Origin: Williamsia limnetica
GTDB lineage: Bacteria; Actinomycetota; Actinomycetes; Mycobacteriales; Mycobacteriaceae
Assembly: GCF_003217475.1 (NCBI RefSeq)
Contig: NZ_QJSP01000010.1
Location: 124,001-188,000 of the forward strand
Reading direction: 5' to 3'
DNA: 64,000 nucleotides
Below are positions 27,988 to 36,833 of the stretch, one piece after another. Numbering within the stretch: the stretch's first letter is position 1; every line of letters begins with the position of its first letter. The notes beneath the pieces were generated by a model. It was not told the origin of the DNA. It was given only the letters and a program-made list of their open reading frames with translations, and searched no databases. The position numbers were made by a program, and so were the translations under genes.

Positions 27988-30014
27988 CGGTCGCGTCGGG
28001 TCTGGCTCCTGCCGTACTCGACGGCCATCGCAGGGGTGGTGGGGTATGACTGGCAGGTCAGTACGAGGCCTTGGTCGACCTCGGCCGGACTGAGTGCAAG
28101 GTTCTGCTCCATACGCACTGCGCCCGACGTGACTTTGGCCTTGCAGGTCCCGCACGCCCCGCCGAGACAGCTATAGGGCGCATCGACATTGTTCGCCAGC
28201 GCGGCTTCGAGGACGGATTCGCCTCTGCGCACAGTCAGCTGATGCTCCATTCCAGACAGTGTCACGTTTACTTCCGATTCGACGTGGTCATCGGCCCGAG
28301 AGGGACGCTCTGTGCCGCGGAACAGTTCGAGATGAACTCGCTCGACAGGCACACCGGCAGCAATGAGCGCCGAACGCACATCCACACTGAGTTCCGTGGG
28401 GCCACAGAGGTACCACTGATCTATCGATGTCACCTCCCGACGCAGAAGCCGCGTGATCAACACCGCGTCGATCCGACCGCTCAGAACAGCAGGATGTCCC
28501 GGATCTGCTGAGCGGATGTGTACAACGCGCAACCTGCCGTCATACCGAGCTTCGAGTTCATCGAGTTCTGCAGCGAACATCGTCGATTCTCGGGTTCGGT
28601 TGCCGTAAAAGAGCGTGAATCGGCTGCCGGGCTCGATGTCCAGCGTGGTTCCGATGATGGACATGATCGGTGTTATACCGCTGCCCGCGGCAACGGCAAC
28701 ATGGTCACGGATTGCGGCGGAATCCGCAGTTGCACCGAACTTTCCGGACGGGGGTGCGACCTCCAGTACATCGCCGGCTCTCAGCGTCTCAACGGCGAAA
28801 GTAGAGAACTGACCCCCTGCCACCTTCCTGATGCCGATTGCGATGTCGCCGGATCCGGCCGGAGCACAGATCGAGTAGTTGCGACGGATCCGGCGCCCTG
28901 CCACGTCGTGGAAGACGGTGAGGTGTTGGCCTGCTTCGAATCGGAACACATCGGCCAGATCCTCAGGGACGTCGAACGTGATCTTGACACTGTCGGGCGT
29001 GAGCGGAGTTACCTGCTGCACCACCAGAGCGAATGTGCCCGCACGTGGTCGACTCGTGGCGGGAACCAGGTGAACCGGAAGCAACGCGGCACGTTTACCG
29101 TTGAGACGCTTCCATTCCCGGTACTCCCCCGGGTCGAGTTGCTGGCCGAGCACAGTCCCGATCGCAACGCCGCGTTCGAGGTACGCATCCTCGTTGCGTC
29201 TCCAGGCCGCGACATATCGGTAGAAGGGAATGGAGGGATGTAGATGATGGACCAGGTGGTAGTTCTGGGACAGCAGCAGCGGTGTCAAGATCCACTCCGA
29301 ACCCACCCTGTTGCGGGTGGTGCGATAGCGGTTGTCGGCAGGCGTGTCGTCGAGGTCGTGGTGCGGTAGCCAATCAAACCACCATGCGAGAACGAACATG
29401 GCCACGCGCGAAGGAATCAGGTAAACGATTGCGAGCGTCCACAGATGACCGGCGACACCTGCTGCGGTGATCAGAAAAGTTGTGGCGATCAGGAGAATTA
29501 CGGTTTCCACGACTTCGCTGCGTGGGCGTCGTCGCCTGTTGCGGAACAAGCAGGCCAGGTACGGGATATCCATCACCGGGAAGCGAAAGGGCAACTGCCA
29601 GTAACTCGCAGCACTGACAAAATGATCAGGGTCTGATTCATGGTCGTTGGTGTTTCGATGATGCTCGATGTGGATGAACGCAAACGACGGGAACGAGATC
29701 AACGGTGACACCAGGATCATCGCGACACGGCCGAAGGCAGCGTTGACCCATCGGTGCGAACTGATCGAGTAGTGCGACGCGTCGTGCAACACGGTGAACA
29801 TCATGAAGATCGCGACAGCGCTCGCGGCGATGGTGATCACAGCGGGCAGGGCGCCGATGAGGGCAGCCCACGTCGCGGTGCCGAAGATCGCCAGAGAGAC
29901 CACGAAGATACCGACAATCGGCCACGACAGAGTCGGCACACGTTCGCCGGGATCCGGGAGCGCGAGGCCGGAATCGAAATCCGAGGATGACAATCGATCA
30001 GTCGTAGTCGACAC
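27984..30014 (-). CDS. Fatty-acid desaturase/hydroxylase fused to FAD and 2Fe-2S reductase domains
   Basis: A 676-aa fusion. Residues 1-320 are a membrane FA_desaturase domain with hydrophobic helices near 32-72, 93-112 and 170-212 and three histidine boxes: HDASH (77-81), HIEHH (115-119) and HLVHH (253-257). Residues about 330-565 are an FNR-like reductase: RRNYSICAP binds FAD, AGSGITPIMS binds NAD(P)H, and YLCGPTELS is the tail. Residues about 585-676 hold a plant-type ferredoxin with CLGGACGTC and a fourth Cys in LTCQSYP, PaaE-like. The chain could carry electrons from NAD(P)H to the diiron site. Substrate unknown; a PucR-type regulator lies upstream. Confidence 0.92.
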   Translation of the reverse strand: MSTTTDRLSSSDFDSGLALPDPGERVPTLSWPIVGIFVVSLAIFGTATWAALIGALPAVITIAASAVAIFMMFTVLHDASHYSISSHRWVNAAFGRVAMILVSPLISFPSFAFIHIEHHRNTNDHESDPDHFVSAASYWQLPFRFPVMDIPYLACLFRNRRRRPRSEVVETVILLIATTFLITAAGVAGHLWTLAIVYLIPSRVAMFVLAWWFDWLPHHDLDDTPADNRYRTTRNRVGSEWILTPLLLSQNYHLVHHLHPSIPFYRYVAAWRRNEDAYLERGVAIGTVLGQQLDPGEYREWKRLNGKRAALLPVHLVPATSRPRAGTFALVVQQVTPLTPDSVKITFDVPEDLADVFRFEAGQHLTVFHDVAGRRIRRNYSICAPAGSGDIAIGIRKVAGGQFSTFAVETLRAGDVLEVAPPSGKFGATADSAAIRDHVAVAAGSGITPIMSIIGTTLDIEPGSRFTLFYGNRTRESTMFAAELDELEARYDGRLRVVHIRSADPGHPAVLSGRIDAVLITRLLRREVTSIDQWYLCGPTELSVDVRSALIAAGVPVERVHLELFRGTERPSRADDHVESEVNVTLSGMEHQLTVRRGESVLEAALANNVDAPYSCLGGACGTCKAKVTSGAVRMEQNLALSPAEVDQGLVLTCQSYPTTPAMAVEYGRSQTRRDR

Positions 30015-30139
30015 GCTGAGGCCTCCGGTGGTCGAGAACAGGTTGTCCCGAGGCTATGAAAAGCCGGATCCCCGCAACAAGGCCGTACAGCCCTACCCGA
30101 TGTGCGGAGCGCACACAAGCTTGTTCCGGCTGGTCAGAT

Positions 30140-31411
30140 CTACTCCACGCGGTCCGACAGCACCGAGGCTCCCAGCACCTCGCACAGTCGCAGCGCGGCG
30201 TGGAGTTCAGCAACCCTCGCCGACGCGGACAGACCTCTTCGCTGCTCAGCTCGACGAACCCGCTGCAGCACGGTGTTGCGGTGGACGTCGATCGTGCGCG
30301 CTGCGGACATCAGGCTGCCCTGGGCGTCGAGGACCGCCAGCAGCGCAGTCCGTTCGTCGCGTTGCCGAGTATCGTCCCGCGCCAGTTCGCCGAGTTCGCT
30401 CTGCACGAACGCTTTCGCGGCCTCCACGTCGCGACTCAACAGATCGACCAGGGCGACATCGGGGAATCGGGTCAGCGACGGGGCCGCACGTCCGGACAGT
30501 TCGACAACCCGCCGCGCACGCAGAGCTTCGTGGTGCGAAGTCCGAAAACCCGGCACTCCGGAATGTGCAGAGCCGATAGCCACATGGGCGGACGAGCCGA
30601 TCGCGTCCGCCGGAAGCGATGGCGCTCCTGCCGCTGCCCCACTCGCAACCGCCACCCAACCTTGAACGGCGAGCGGACCATCCTGCATGACAAGCGCAGT
30701 CTCTGCGCCGAGCGCCGAGGCGACTCGCCTCGCCACCTTCTCCAGGTCCACACCGCGATCGCCGGACCAGCACACGAAACCGACCTGCACGCCGGTCAGT
30801 CGGTGCCGCAGTACCCGTTCGGCACGCCCTTGATTGATTCGTTCGCCGGCGACCAGTGCCCGGACCAGATCGGCGCGCTCCACCCGCTCCTGATGCTGCC
30901 TGCGGTCCAGCTCGGCAACATACTCGTCGGCGACAGCGCTGGATATGAGATCGATGTAGCGAAATCCGAAGGCTTCGAGTTCCACAAAGGTACGCAGCGC
31001 AATCGACGGATCCTCAATCCACAAGGGCACCGCCTCCGACAGCTTTTCTGTGAAGAATTCGTGGCCCAACCTGTAGAAACGCAACATCACATCAACGCTG
31101 TATCCCCGCGACGCCATCGCCCGGGCGTGTTCGAGTGCGGTGACCGGTGCCTCCGCCGCCGCGACGTCGATGCCGTGACGGACCATCGACAGCACCGACT
31201 CGATGTTCGACGAGCACGATCCCAGAGTCAAACCGCGCAGTTCATCATCCTCGACGGTCTCCGGAATCCGCGTGACCAGGTAGCGCAACATCTCATCGGC
31301 AAGATCAGAGACCTGCCCGAGAAGCTGGGTGGCCACAGCTTTCACATCGATGTCGTCGCGGTCCGGCTGATGTAGATCCACACCCGGACAGTAGCCACTG
31401 CCTGAGGCCAT
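30140..31411 (-). CDS. PucR/CdaR-type transcriptional regulator
   Basis: A 423-aa protein from ATG 31411, chosen because the longer frame overlaps the TetR gene; AGGGAG lies about 12 nt upstream. The N-terminal and middle parts are a helical sensor (VATQLLGQVSDLADEMLRYL; GYSVDVMLRFYRLGHEF) and a GGDEF-like region. The C-terminal helix-turn-helix is AVLDAQGSLMSAARTIDVHR with NTVLQRVRRAE, typical of the PucR_C domain. Such regulators often control adjacent catabolic genes; the desaturase-reductase fusion downstream is the likely target. Confidence 0.87.
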   Translation of the reverse strand: MASGSGYCPGVDLHQPDRDDIDVKAVATQLLGQVSDLADEMLRYLVTRIPETVEDDELRGLTLGSCSSNIESVLSMVRHGIDVAAAEAPVTALEHARAMASRGYSVDVMLRFYRLGHEFFTEKLSEAVPLWIEDPSIALRTFVELEAFGFRYIDLISSAVADEYVAELDRRQHQERVERADLVRALVAGERINQGRAERVLRHRLTGVQVGFVCWSGDRGVDLEKVARRVASALGAETALVMQDGPLAVQGWVAVASGAAAGAPSLPADAIGSSAHVAIGSAHSGVPGFRTSHHEALRARRVVELSGRAAPSLTRFPDVALVDLLSRDVEAAKAFVQSELGELARDDTRQRDERTALLAVLDAQGSLMSAARTIDVHRNTVLQRVRRAEQRRGLSASARVAELHAALRLCEVLGASVLSDRVE

Positions 31412-31427
31412 CCGTGCACGCCGCTCC

Positions 31428-32015
31428 CTAAGAGCTGGTACGTGCGTCGTCGAGCAGCTTCTCAACGGTCCTTCGCGCGAGGGCCCATGGCTGTGGGTCG
31501 TCGAGTGATGTCGAAAGCGCTGCGGCGCCTTCGTAGAGCAGCGCGATCTGCTGTCCCAGAAGCTCTGGGTCCGCGGCGCCGTAGTCGCGGCACACTTCGA
31601 TGATCGCGCCGGCGAATGCCTGCTTCTGCAGGTGGACGAAGTTCGCGACCTCGGGCATCACCGCGGCGGCTTCCACAGCCGCGTTGTGAAACGGGCAACC
31701 GCGCATGCGACCCTCCCCTGGCTGCGGAACCTCGAACAGCACCATCAAACGTTCCCGAGGCCCGTCTGCGTCGGCCTCGCGGGGGTCGGTCACCATCGCG
31801 CGGACAAAAGCCAGGTACTGCTCCACCAACTCGGTCTTACTCGGAAAGTACTTGTACAAAGTCCTTTTCGACACCTGCGCGTGGGAAGCGATCAGATCCA
31901 CGCCCGTGGCGTTGATCCCCTCCACGTAGAACAGCTCGGCCGCGCTTGCAAGAATTCTGTCCCGTGCCCCCCGCCCACCCTGGCGAGAGCTGTCGACGCG
32001 CGTTGCCTCAGCCAT
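31428..32015 (-). CDS. TetR-family repressor
   Basis: A 195-aa regulator from ATG 32015 (GGTGGA upstream); in-frame TTG 32060 or ATG 32033 are alternatives. The DNA-binding helix-turn-helix is GVDLIASHAQVSKRTLYKYF, after RDRILASAAELFYVEGINAT. The ligand domain has MRGCPFHNAAVE, a motif of TetR members that sense small electrophiles or quinones. It is divergent from the oxidoreductase at 32192, with two identical-core operators between them. Confidence 0.9.
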   Translation of the reverse strand: MAEATRVDSSRQGGRGARDRILASAAELFYVEGINATGVDLIASHAQVSKRTLYKYFPSKTELVEQYLAFVRAMVTDPREADADGPRERLMVLFEVPQPGEGRMRGCPFHNAAVEAAAVMPEVANFVHLQKQAFAGAIIEVCRDYGAADPELLGQQIALLYEGAAALSTSLDDPQPWALARRTVEKLLDDARTSS

Positions 32016-32062
32016 CGAAATCCACCGATCCATCAACTCGTCCGTCACATACTCCACCAACT

Positions 32063-32127
32063 GTACACAGATCTGTTTACATTTGGTGTCCCTTGCCCTA
32101 CGGTGGTCAGTACACAGATCTGTCTAC
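32063..32127. promoter_or_regulatory. Two near-identical palindromic operators between TetR and oxidoreductase genes
   Basis: GTACACAGATCTGTTTAC (32063-32080) and GTACACAGATCTGTCTAC (32110-32127) share 17 of 18 bases and are 47 bp apart. Each is a palindrome with core ACAGATCTGT. One copy lies next to each divergent gene, as expected for TetR control of both promoters. Confidence 0.88.
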
Positions 32128-32191
32128 CACCTGGGGCGCAAACAGCGTCTTCCGCACCATGACCGGTCGACCGGCAAGAAAGAAGACTCTG

Positions 32192-33190
32192 ATGAAAGCG
32201 TTCATCATCGATTCCTACAACGGCCCCCTGCACGCCGCCGAGGTACCCACCCCCACCCTCGGACCACGCGATGTCTACGTCAAAGTCATGGCAGCCAGCG
32301 TCAACCCACTCGACACGCTGGTCCGCGGCGGCGAGTTCAAACAACTACTGAAGTATTCGATGCCTCTGACCCTGGGACACGACGTCGCCGGTGTCGTCAC
32401 CGACATCGGCAGCGAGGTCACAGATTTCGCGATCGGCGACGAGATCTATGCCCGCCCGCGCGACCTACGGATCGGGACGTTCGCCGAGTACATCGCCATC
32501 GACCACGCCGACGTGGCCCTCAAGCCCACAACGCTGTCGTTCGAAGAAGCTGCCGCCATCCCCCTCGTCGCGCTGGCCGCCTGGCAAATGCTCGTCGACA
32601 CCGCCCACATCACACCGGGTCAGAAAGTCCTCGTTCACGCCGGCGCCGGCGGCCTGGGATCAACAGTCATCCAACTCGCCAAACACCTCGGCGCCCACGT
32701 GGCCACCACCGCCGGCACCAGCTCGCTCGCACTGGTCAAAAGTTTGGGTGCCGACCTCGTCATCGACTATCGCACCACTGACTTCGCCGACGAGCTCTCC
32801 GGCTACGACCTCGCGATCGACGCCGTCGGCGGCGACAACCTCATGAAAACTCTCACTGTCCTCGCCCCCGGCGGCCTGGCCCTCGGGGTGACCGGCCCAC
32901 CCGACGCCGGATTTGCCACCCAACTCGGCGCCCCCGCACCCTTCAAGCTCGTGCTGTCCCTGCTCAGTCGCAAAGTCCGGGCCGCCGCGAAGAAACGTGG
33001 GGTCCGGTACTCGTTCTTCTTCATGCGATCGAACGGCGAGCAACTACGTGAGCTGGCCGCGCTCTACGATACCGGCCACCTGCGACCCGTGATCGACTCG
33101 ACATTCGCGTTCGAGCAGACCGTCGAAGCACTCGCCTACGTCGAAGCCGGCAAGACAAAGGCCGGGAAAGTCGTCATCACCCACCAGTGA
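32192..33190 (+). CDS. Zinc-independent MDR oxidoreductase (quinone reductase-like)
   Basis: A 332-aa medium-chain dehydrogenase/reductase of the NADP-dependent quinone oxidoreductase type. The start is ATG 32192 (MKAFIIDSYNGP); the open frame continues 82 codons upstream over the operators and is rejected. LGHDVAGVVTDIG and VHAGAGGLGSTVIQLAKHLG are the substrate and Rossmann signatures. Structural-zinc cysteines are absent. TetR/quinone-reductase pairs often detoxify enones or quinones. The SDR follows after 40 nt on the same strand. Confidence 0.9.
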   Translation: MKAFIIDSYNGPLHAAEVPTPTLGPRDVYVKVMAASVNPLDTLVRGGEFKQLLKYSMPLTLGHDVAGVVTDIGSEVTDFAIGDEIYARPRDLRIGTFAEYIAIDHADVALKPTTLSFEEAAAIPLVALAAWQMLVDTAHITPGQKVLVHAGAGGLGSTVIQLAKHLGAHVATTAGTSSLALVKSLGADLVIDYRTTDFADELSGYDLAIDAVGGDNLMKTLTVLAPGGLALGVTGPPDAGFATQLGAPAPFKLVLSLLSRKVRAAAKKRGVRYSFFFMRSNGEQLRELAALYDTGHLRPVIDSTFAFEQTVEALAYVEAGKTKAGKVVITHQ

Positions 33191-33230
33191 GTTCTCCAGC
33201 CAACTACGATCCATCAACGAAAGAGCCATC

Positions 33231-34052
33231 ATGCCATCAGTTCTCGTCACAGGAGCCGGCCGAGGCATCGGCCTGGCCATCACCGAACGCCTGAGCGCCG
33301 CCGGGTGGACGGTCTACGCCACCGCCCGCTCCGAGTTGGCGCTCGCCCGACTCGAGCAGATACCGAACGTCATCGGAATACCTCTCGACATCACCGACAA
33401 GGCCGCCATTGCCGCACTCCCCCAGCATCTGCCGACAGAGCTGCACGGTGTGGTGAACAATGCGGGCATCATCGTCAGCGGACCGGTCGAAGGACTCTCC
33501 ATCGACCAGCTGTCCACCCAACTCGAAGTCAACGTCGTCTCCCAGATCGCCGTCACGCAAACAGTCCTGCCCGCGTTGCGGGCCGGCGGCGGGCGAATGG
33601 TGTTCATGTCCTCGGTCAGCGGACTGATCACCACCCCGGGCACCGGCGCCTACAGCGCATCAAAGTACGCCATCGAGTCACTCGCCGACGCCCTTCGGAT
33701 GGAGTTGCGGCCATGGAAGATACCGGTCTCACTCATCGAACCCGGACCCATCGCCACCGACATGTGGGGCGGCATGCTCGACGCGCACGACGCCATGGCC
33801 GCCGGGCTCACCGAGAACATCCGCGACCTCTACGCACCGCATCTGGCCGGCAGCCGAAAGCTACTCGGACGCATGCAAAAGCTCGCCGCCGACCCCCGAC
33901 GTGTCGCCACAGCGGTCGAACACGCACTCACCGCACGACGACCCAAACGACGCTACTTACTCGACACCGCCAGCCGAGCACAAAAGGCCTTGGTCGGCGT
34001 CACACCCACTGCCCTCACAGACCGGATCTTGGCGACAGCCACCACCAGCTGA
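33231..34052 (+). CDS. Short-chain dehydrogenase/reductase
   Basis: A 273-aa classical SDR. The cofactor motif is [11 protein letters not shown], then NNAG (in VVNNAGIIVSG). The catalytic Ser is in FMSSVSG, and the YxxxK is YSASKYA. PGPIATDMW is the substrate-loop motif. RSE after the second strand (TARSELALA) suggests NADP preference. Expressed with the upstream quinone reductase, probably under the same TetR repressor. Confidence 0.9.
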   Translation: MPSVLVTGAGRGIGLAITERLSAAGWTVYATARSELALARLEQIPNVIGIPLDITDKAAIAALPQHLPTELHGVVNNAGIIVSGPVEGLSIDQLSTQLEVNVVSQIAVTQTVLPALRAGGGRMVFMSSVSGLITTPGTGAYSASKYAIESLADALRMELRPWKIPVSLIEPGPIATDMWGGMLDAHDAMAAGLTENIRDLYAPHLAGSRKLLGRMQKLAADPRRVATAVEHALTARRPKRRYLLDTASRAQKALVGVTPTALTDRILATATTS

Positions 34053-34296
34053 GCACCGCTCTACCAAAGAAAGATAAATCCTGACCAGCAACAGCTTCGA
34101 CAGGAGCCATAGGCGGCTGCAGTGATGCTCGCGGTCTCCGCAGCGGCGCCAACGTGATCACAATCGTGCCCGCACTCATCGCGTGGCGACGTAAACTCGT
34201 GTCTGCGACGAAGTAGCAGCGGCAGACTACTCACTGGCGAACGTGGTGTCCCATGGATCGTCCGAGAGCCTGTGCCTCCGTTCGCCGTCCAGACCC
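34053..34296. other. Gene-free stretch with a possible coding remnant
   Basis: No intact gene. The plus frame from about 34085 to TAG 34216 is open for 43 codons and ends GANVITIVPALIAWRRKLV then SATK, reading like the C-terminus of a lost protein. It has no start with a ribosome-binding site. No hairpin terminator stands out for the SDR operon. Confidence 0.3.
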
Positions 34297-34971
34297 TCAG
34301 GTGTGGTCACCGAGAAGTGTTGTGCGCACGTGTCTCAGGTGCGTCCGCATGGCTTCGCGGGCAGCATCGGGATCTCGGTCTTCGATCGCGGTGACAATCG
34401 CTTTGTGTTCGTCGCAATAACATTGGCGCCGCTCGGCACTGAACGTGCGGCGCTTGAGTCCTCCCCATACTGGTTGGTTACGACTGTCGATCAGCAGCTG
34501 GCTGAGGTTGATGAGTACCGCATTGTGGGTGGCGAGCGCAAAACTGTGATGTAGCAGCGTATCCCAGCGCTCGAAGTCTTCCGAGGCCCTGGCCTCGTCG
34601 CCGCCTCGCAGGCAGCGGTGCATCTCGTCGATGTCTTGCTGGGTTGCCGCCGACACGGTCACCGGCAGAATCTCGGGTTCGAGAACGAGCCGGGACGTCA
34701 TGATCTCCGCCGGACTGGGGAAGCCGGTACCCGGCGAGACTTCGGAAGTGGCCTGCGGGGCCAAGAAGGTCCCGCGGCCGACATGGCGAACCACGATGCC
34801 GGCGTCGGCGAGTTCATCGAGCGCGGTGCGGATCACCGCACGGCTGACCCCGGCACTCGCAGCGAGTTCACGCTCGGTGGGCAGCTTGTCGCCGGGCGCA
34901 AACCCTCCGTCACCGATCACCGATTCAAGATGGCGCCGGGCGGTTGCCACGGGGCCAACAGTGAGCGTCAC
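34297..34971 (-). CDS. GntR-family regulator, FadR/FCD subfamily
   Basis: A 224-aa regulator from GTG 34971, with GGAGAGG upstream; the longer frame adds 51 residues from the intergenic region. The winged helix contains PGDKLPTERELAASAGVSRA and VIRTALDELADAGIV. The FCD ligand domain has metal-binding residues spread over RLVLEPEIL, DTLLHHSFALATHN and EHKAIVTAI, the DxxxH-H-H pattern. It is divergent from the FAH-hydrolase fusion and likely represses it until an organic-acid intermediate binds. Confidence 0.9.
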   Translation of the reverse strand: MTLTVGPVATARRHLESVIGDGGFAPGDKLPTERELAASAGVSRAVIRTALDELADAGIVVRHVGRGTFLAPQATSEVSPGTGFPSPAEIMTSRLVLEPEILPVTVSAATQQDIDEMHRCLRGGDEARASEDFERWDTLLHHSFALATHNAVLINLSQLLIDSRNQPVWGGLKRRTFSAERRQCYCDEHKAIVTAIEDRDPDAAREAMRTHLRHVRTTLLGDHT

Positions 34972-34992
34972 GACAAAAACCACCTCTCCGGA

Positions 34993-35104
34993 GACCAATT
35001 TGAACCAATATAGCCTGGATCGTTGCTGGCGCGACAGTAAAGCGAGGCGATTCCGCGTGTTGACGATCACACCATCGAGACCTATTCTGACCAATAAGTA
35101 CCAA
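34993..35104. promoter_or_regulatory. Direct-repeat operator pair for the GntR regulator
   Basis: GACCAATTTGAACCAA (34993-35008) and GACCAATAAGTACCAA (35089-35104) match at 13 of 16 positions. One copy is beside the GntR start and the other before the FAH fusion, 96 bp apart. A looser inverted pairing (ACCAA...TTTGGT) surrounds the second copy. They are the best candidate regulator sites in this intergenic region. Confidence 0.62.
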
Positions 35105-35146
35105 GCGAACAGTTTGGTCCACATTGGTTATCCCTGGGAGGTAGCG

Positions 35147-36808
35147 GTGCGTTTTGCACGAATTCAAGGCTCGGACGGTGCACGTCTGTGTGCGGTAGAT
35201 GAGGAGGGTGCAGCTCGCGCCATCAGTTTCGCCGACACTGGCGAACAGGTCCGGGACCTGCAGTCGGTGATCGCCGGCGGCCCGAACGCGTCCGAGCGAC
35301 TGACCGTTGCCAACACCGCTGAATGCGGCAAGCTCCTCGCCCCGATCGTTCCGCATCGCAATGTGTTCTGCGTGGGTCGCAACTATTCAGAGCATGCCGC
35401 CGAGTTCGCCAAGAGCGGTTTCGATGCCACCGGTTCGGCTGACGGCCAGCACGTCCCCGACCATCCGGTGGTGTTCACCAAGCCCGCTGCAACCGTCATC
35501 GCCTCCGGCGATGCGATCGACCCGCACACCGACATCACCTCGGCTCTGGACTACGAGGGTGAGATCGGTGTCATCATCGGCAAACGTGCGTCGAAGGTCA
35601 GCAAGGCCGACGCCCTCGACCACGTCTGGGGTTACACCCTGATCAACGACATGACCGCCCGCGATCTGCAGCGCGACCACAAACAGTGGTTCATCGGAAA
35701 GTCACTCGACACCTTCTGCCCGCTTGGCCCGTGGGCGGTCAGCGCCGACGAAGTCGACATCACCGATCTGCAGCTGCAGACTCACGTCAACGGCGAGCAG
35801 CGGCAGAACGCCAGCACCGCCCAGCTGATCTTCGACGTGCCCACGATCATCGAAACGCTTTCGGCCGGAATCACCCTTGAACCCGGAGACGTGATCGCCA
35901 CCGGAACCCCGGTCGGCGTCGGCATCGGTTTCGATCCCCCGCAGTACTTGAAGGTCGGCGACGAGGTCACCGTTTCTGCCACCGGTCTCGGCGTCCTGCG
36001 CAACGTGATCGGCGAACCCGCCGACCGCGACCACCTCACCCGAGCCGGCGCACACCGACTGTTCACCGAGCACAGCGGTGAAGGACCGGTCGCTGTCCTC
36101 ATCCACGGACTCGGCGGCGCGACCACCATCTACGAGCCTCAGGTCAAAGCCCTCGCGGAGACGCATCGGGTACTGCGTTACGACCTCTCGGGTCATGGGC
36201 GCTCGCCGTTCACCGGCCCGAACAGCATCGACGGCTGGGTCCGCGAACTGCTGGCGCTGCTCGATGCCGAAGGCATCGACCAAGCCGCACTCGTGGCGCA
36301 CTCCATGGGCACGCTGGTGGCCACCACCTTCGCTGAGCGTCATCCCGCCCGGGTCAGCAAGCTCGCACTGCTCGGAGCAGTTCGCCAGCAACCCGACCAA
36401 GCCAAAACCGCCACCCGAGCTCGGGCACGGACAGTGCGGGCCGACGGTATGTCCGCTGTCGCCGACACCATCGTCGCCGCGGCCCTGTCGGAGAAGACCA
36501 AGAGCGATCGGCCGTTGAGCGTGGCAGCAGTTCGCGAGTTACTACTGGGCCAGAACCCGGACGGCTACGCCAGTGCCTGCGAGGCACTCGCTGCTGCCGT
36601 AGAACCCGACTTCGCGTCCATCAACGCCCCGGTCCTGCTGATCACCGGCGACGAGGACAAGGTCAGCCCGGTCGCCACCAACGACAACCTGCTGTCGATC
36701 TATCCCCACGCGCAGCTGCAGGTGCTCGAGGGGGTCGGACACTGGCACAGCCTCGAAGACCCCGACGCCGTGACCCGTCTGCTGACCGAATTCCTCACCA
36801 AGCCCTGA
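35147..36808 (+). CDS. Fumarylacetoacetate-hydrolase domain fused to alpha/beta hydrolase
   Basis: A 553-aa fusion from GTG 35147 (GGGAGG 5 nt upstream). Residues 1-290 are an FAH-family domain: CVGRNYSEHAAE, metal ligands E137 and E139 in DYEGEIGV, MTARDLQRDHKQWFIGKSLD, ATGTPVGVG. Residues about 305-553 are an alpha/beta hydrolase: HGLGG oxyanion loop (320-324), nucleophile S386 in VAHSMGTLV, acid in TGDEDKVSP, histidine in GVGHWHS. FAH enzymes cut beta-diketo acids or isomerise/decarboxylate ring-cleavage products; the second domain resembles enol-lactonases or C-C hydrolases. Consecutive catabolic steps in one chain are inferred. Confidence 0.92.
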   Translation: MRFARIQGSDGARLCAVDEEGAARAISFADTGEQVRDLQSVIAGGPNASERLTVANTAECGKLLAPIVPHRNVFCVGRNYSEHAAEFAKSGFDATGSADGQHVPDHPVVFTKPAATVIASGDAIDPHTDITSALDYEGEIGVIIGKRASKVSKADALDHVWGYTLINDMTARDLQRDHKQWFIGKSLDTFCPLGPWAVSADEVDITDLQLQTHVNGEQRQNASTAQLIFDVPTIIETLSAGITLEPGDVIATGTPVGVGIGFDPPQYLKVGDEVTVSATGLGVLRNVIGEPADRDHLTRAGAHRLFTEHSGEGPVAVLIHGLGGATTIYEPQVKALAETHRVLRYDLSGHGRSPFTGPNSIDGWVRELLALLDAEGIDQAALVAHSMGTLVATTFAERHPARVSKLALLGAVRQQPDQAKTATRARARTVRADGMSAVADTIVAAALSEKTKSDRPLSVAAVRELLLGQNPDGYASACEALAAAVEPDFASINAPVLLITGDEDKVSPVATNDNLLSIYPHAQLQVLEGVGHWHSLEDPDAVTRLLTEFLTKP

Positions 36809-36833
36809 TCGCCTTCCCGAAAGGAGACGACAG

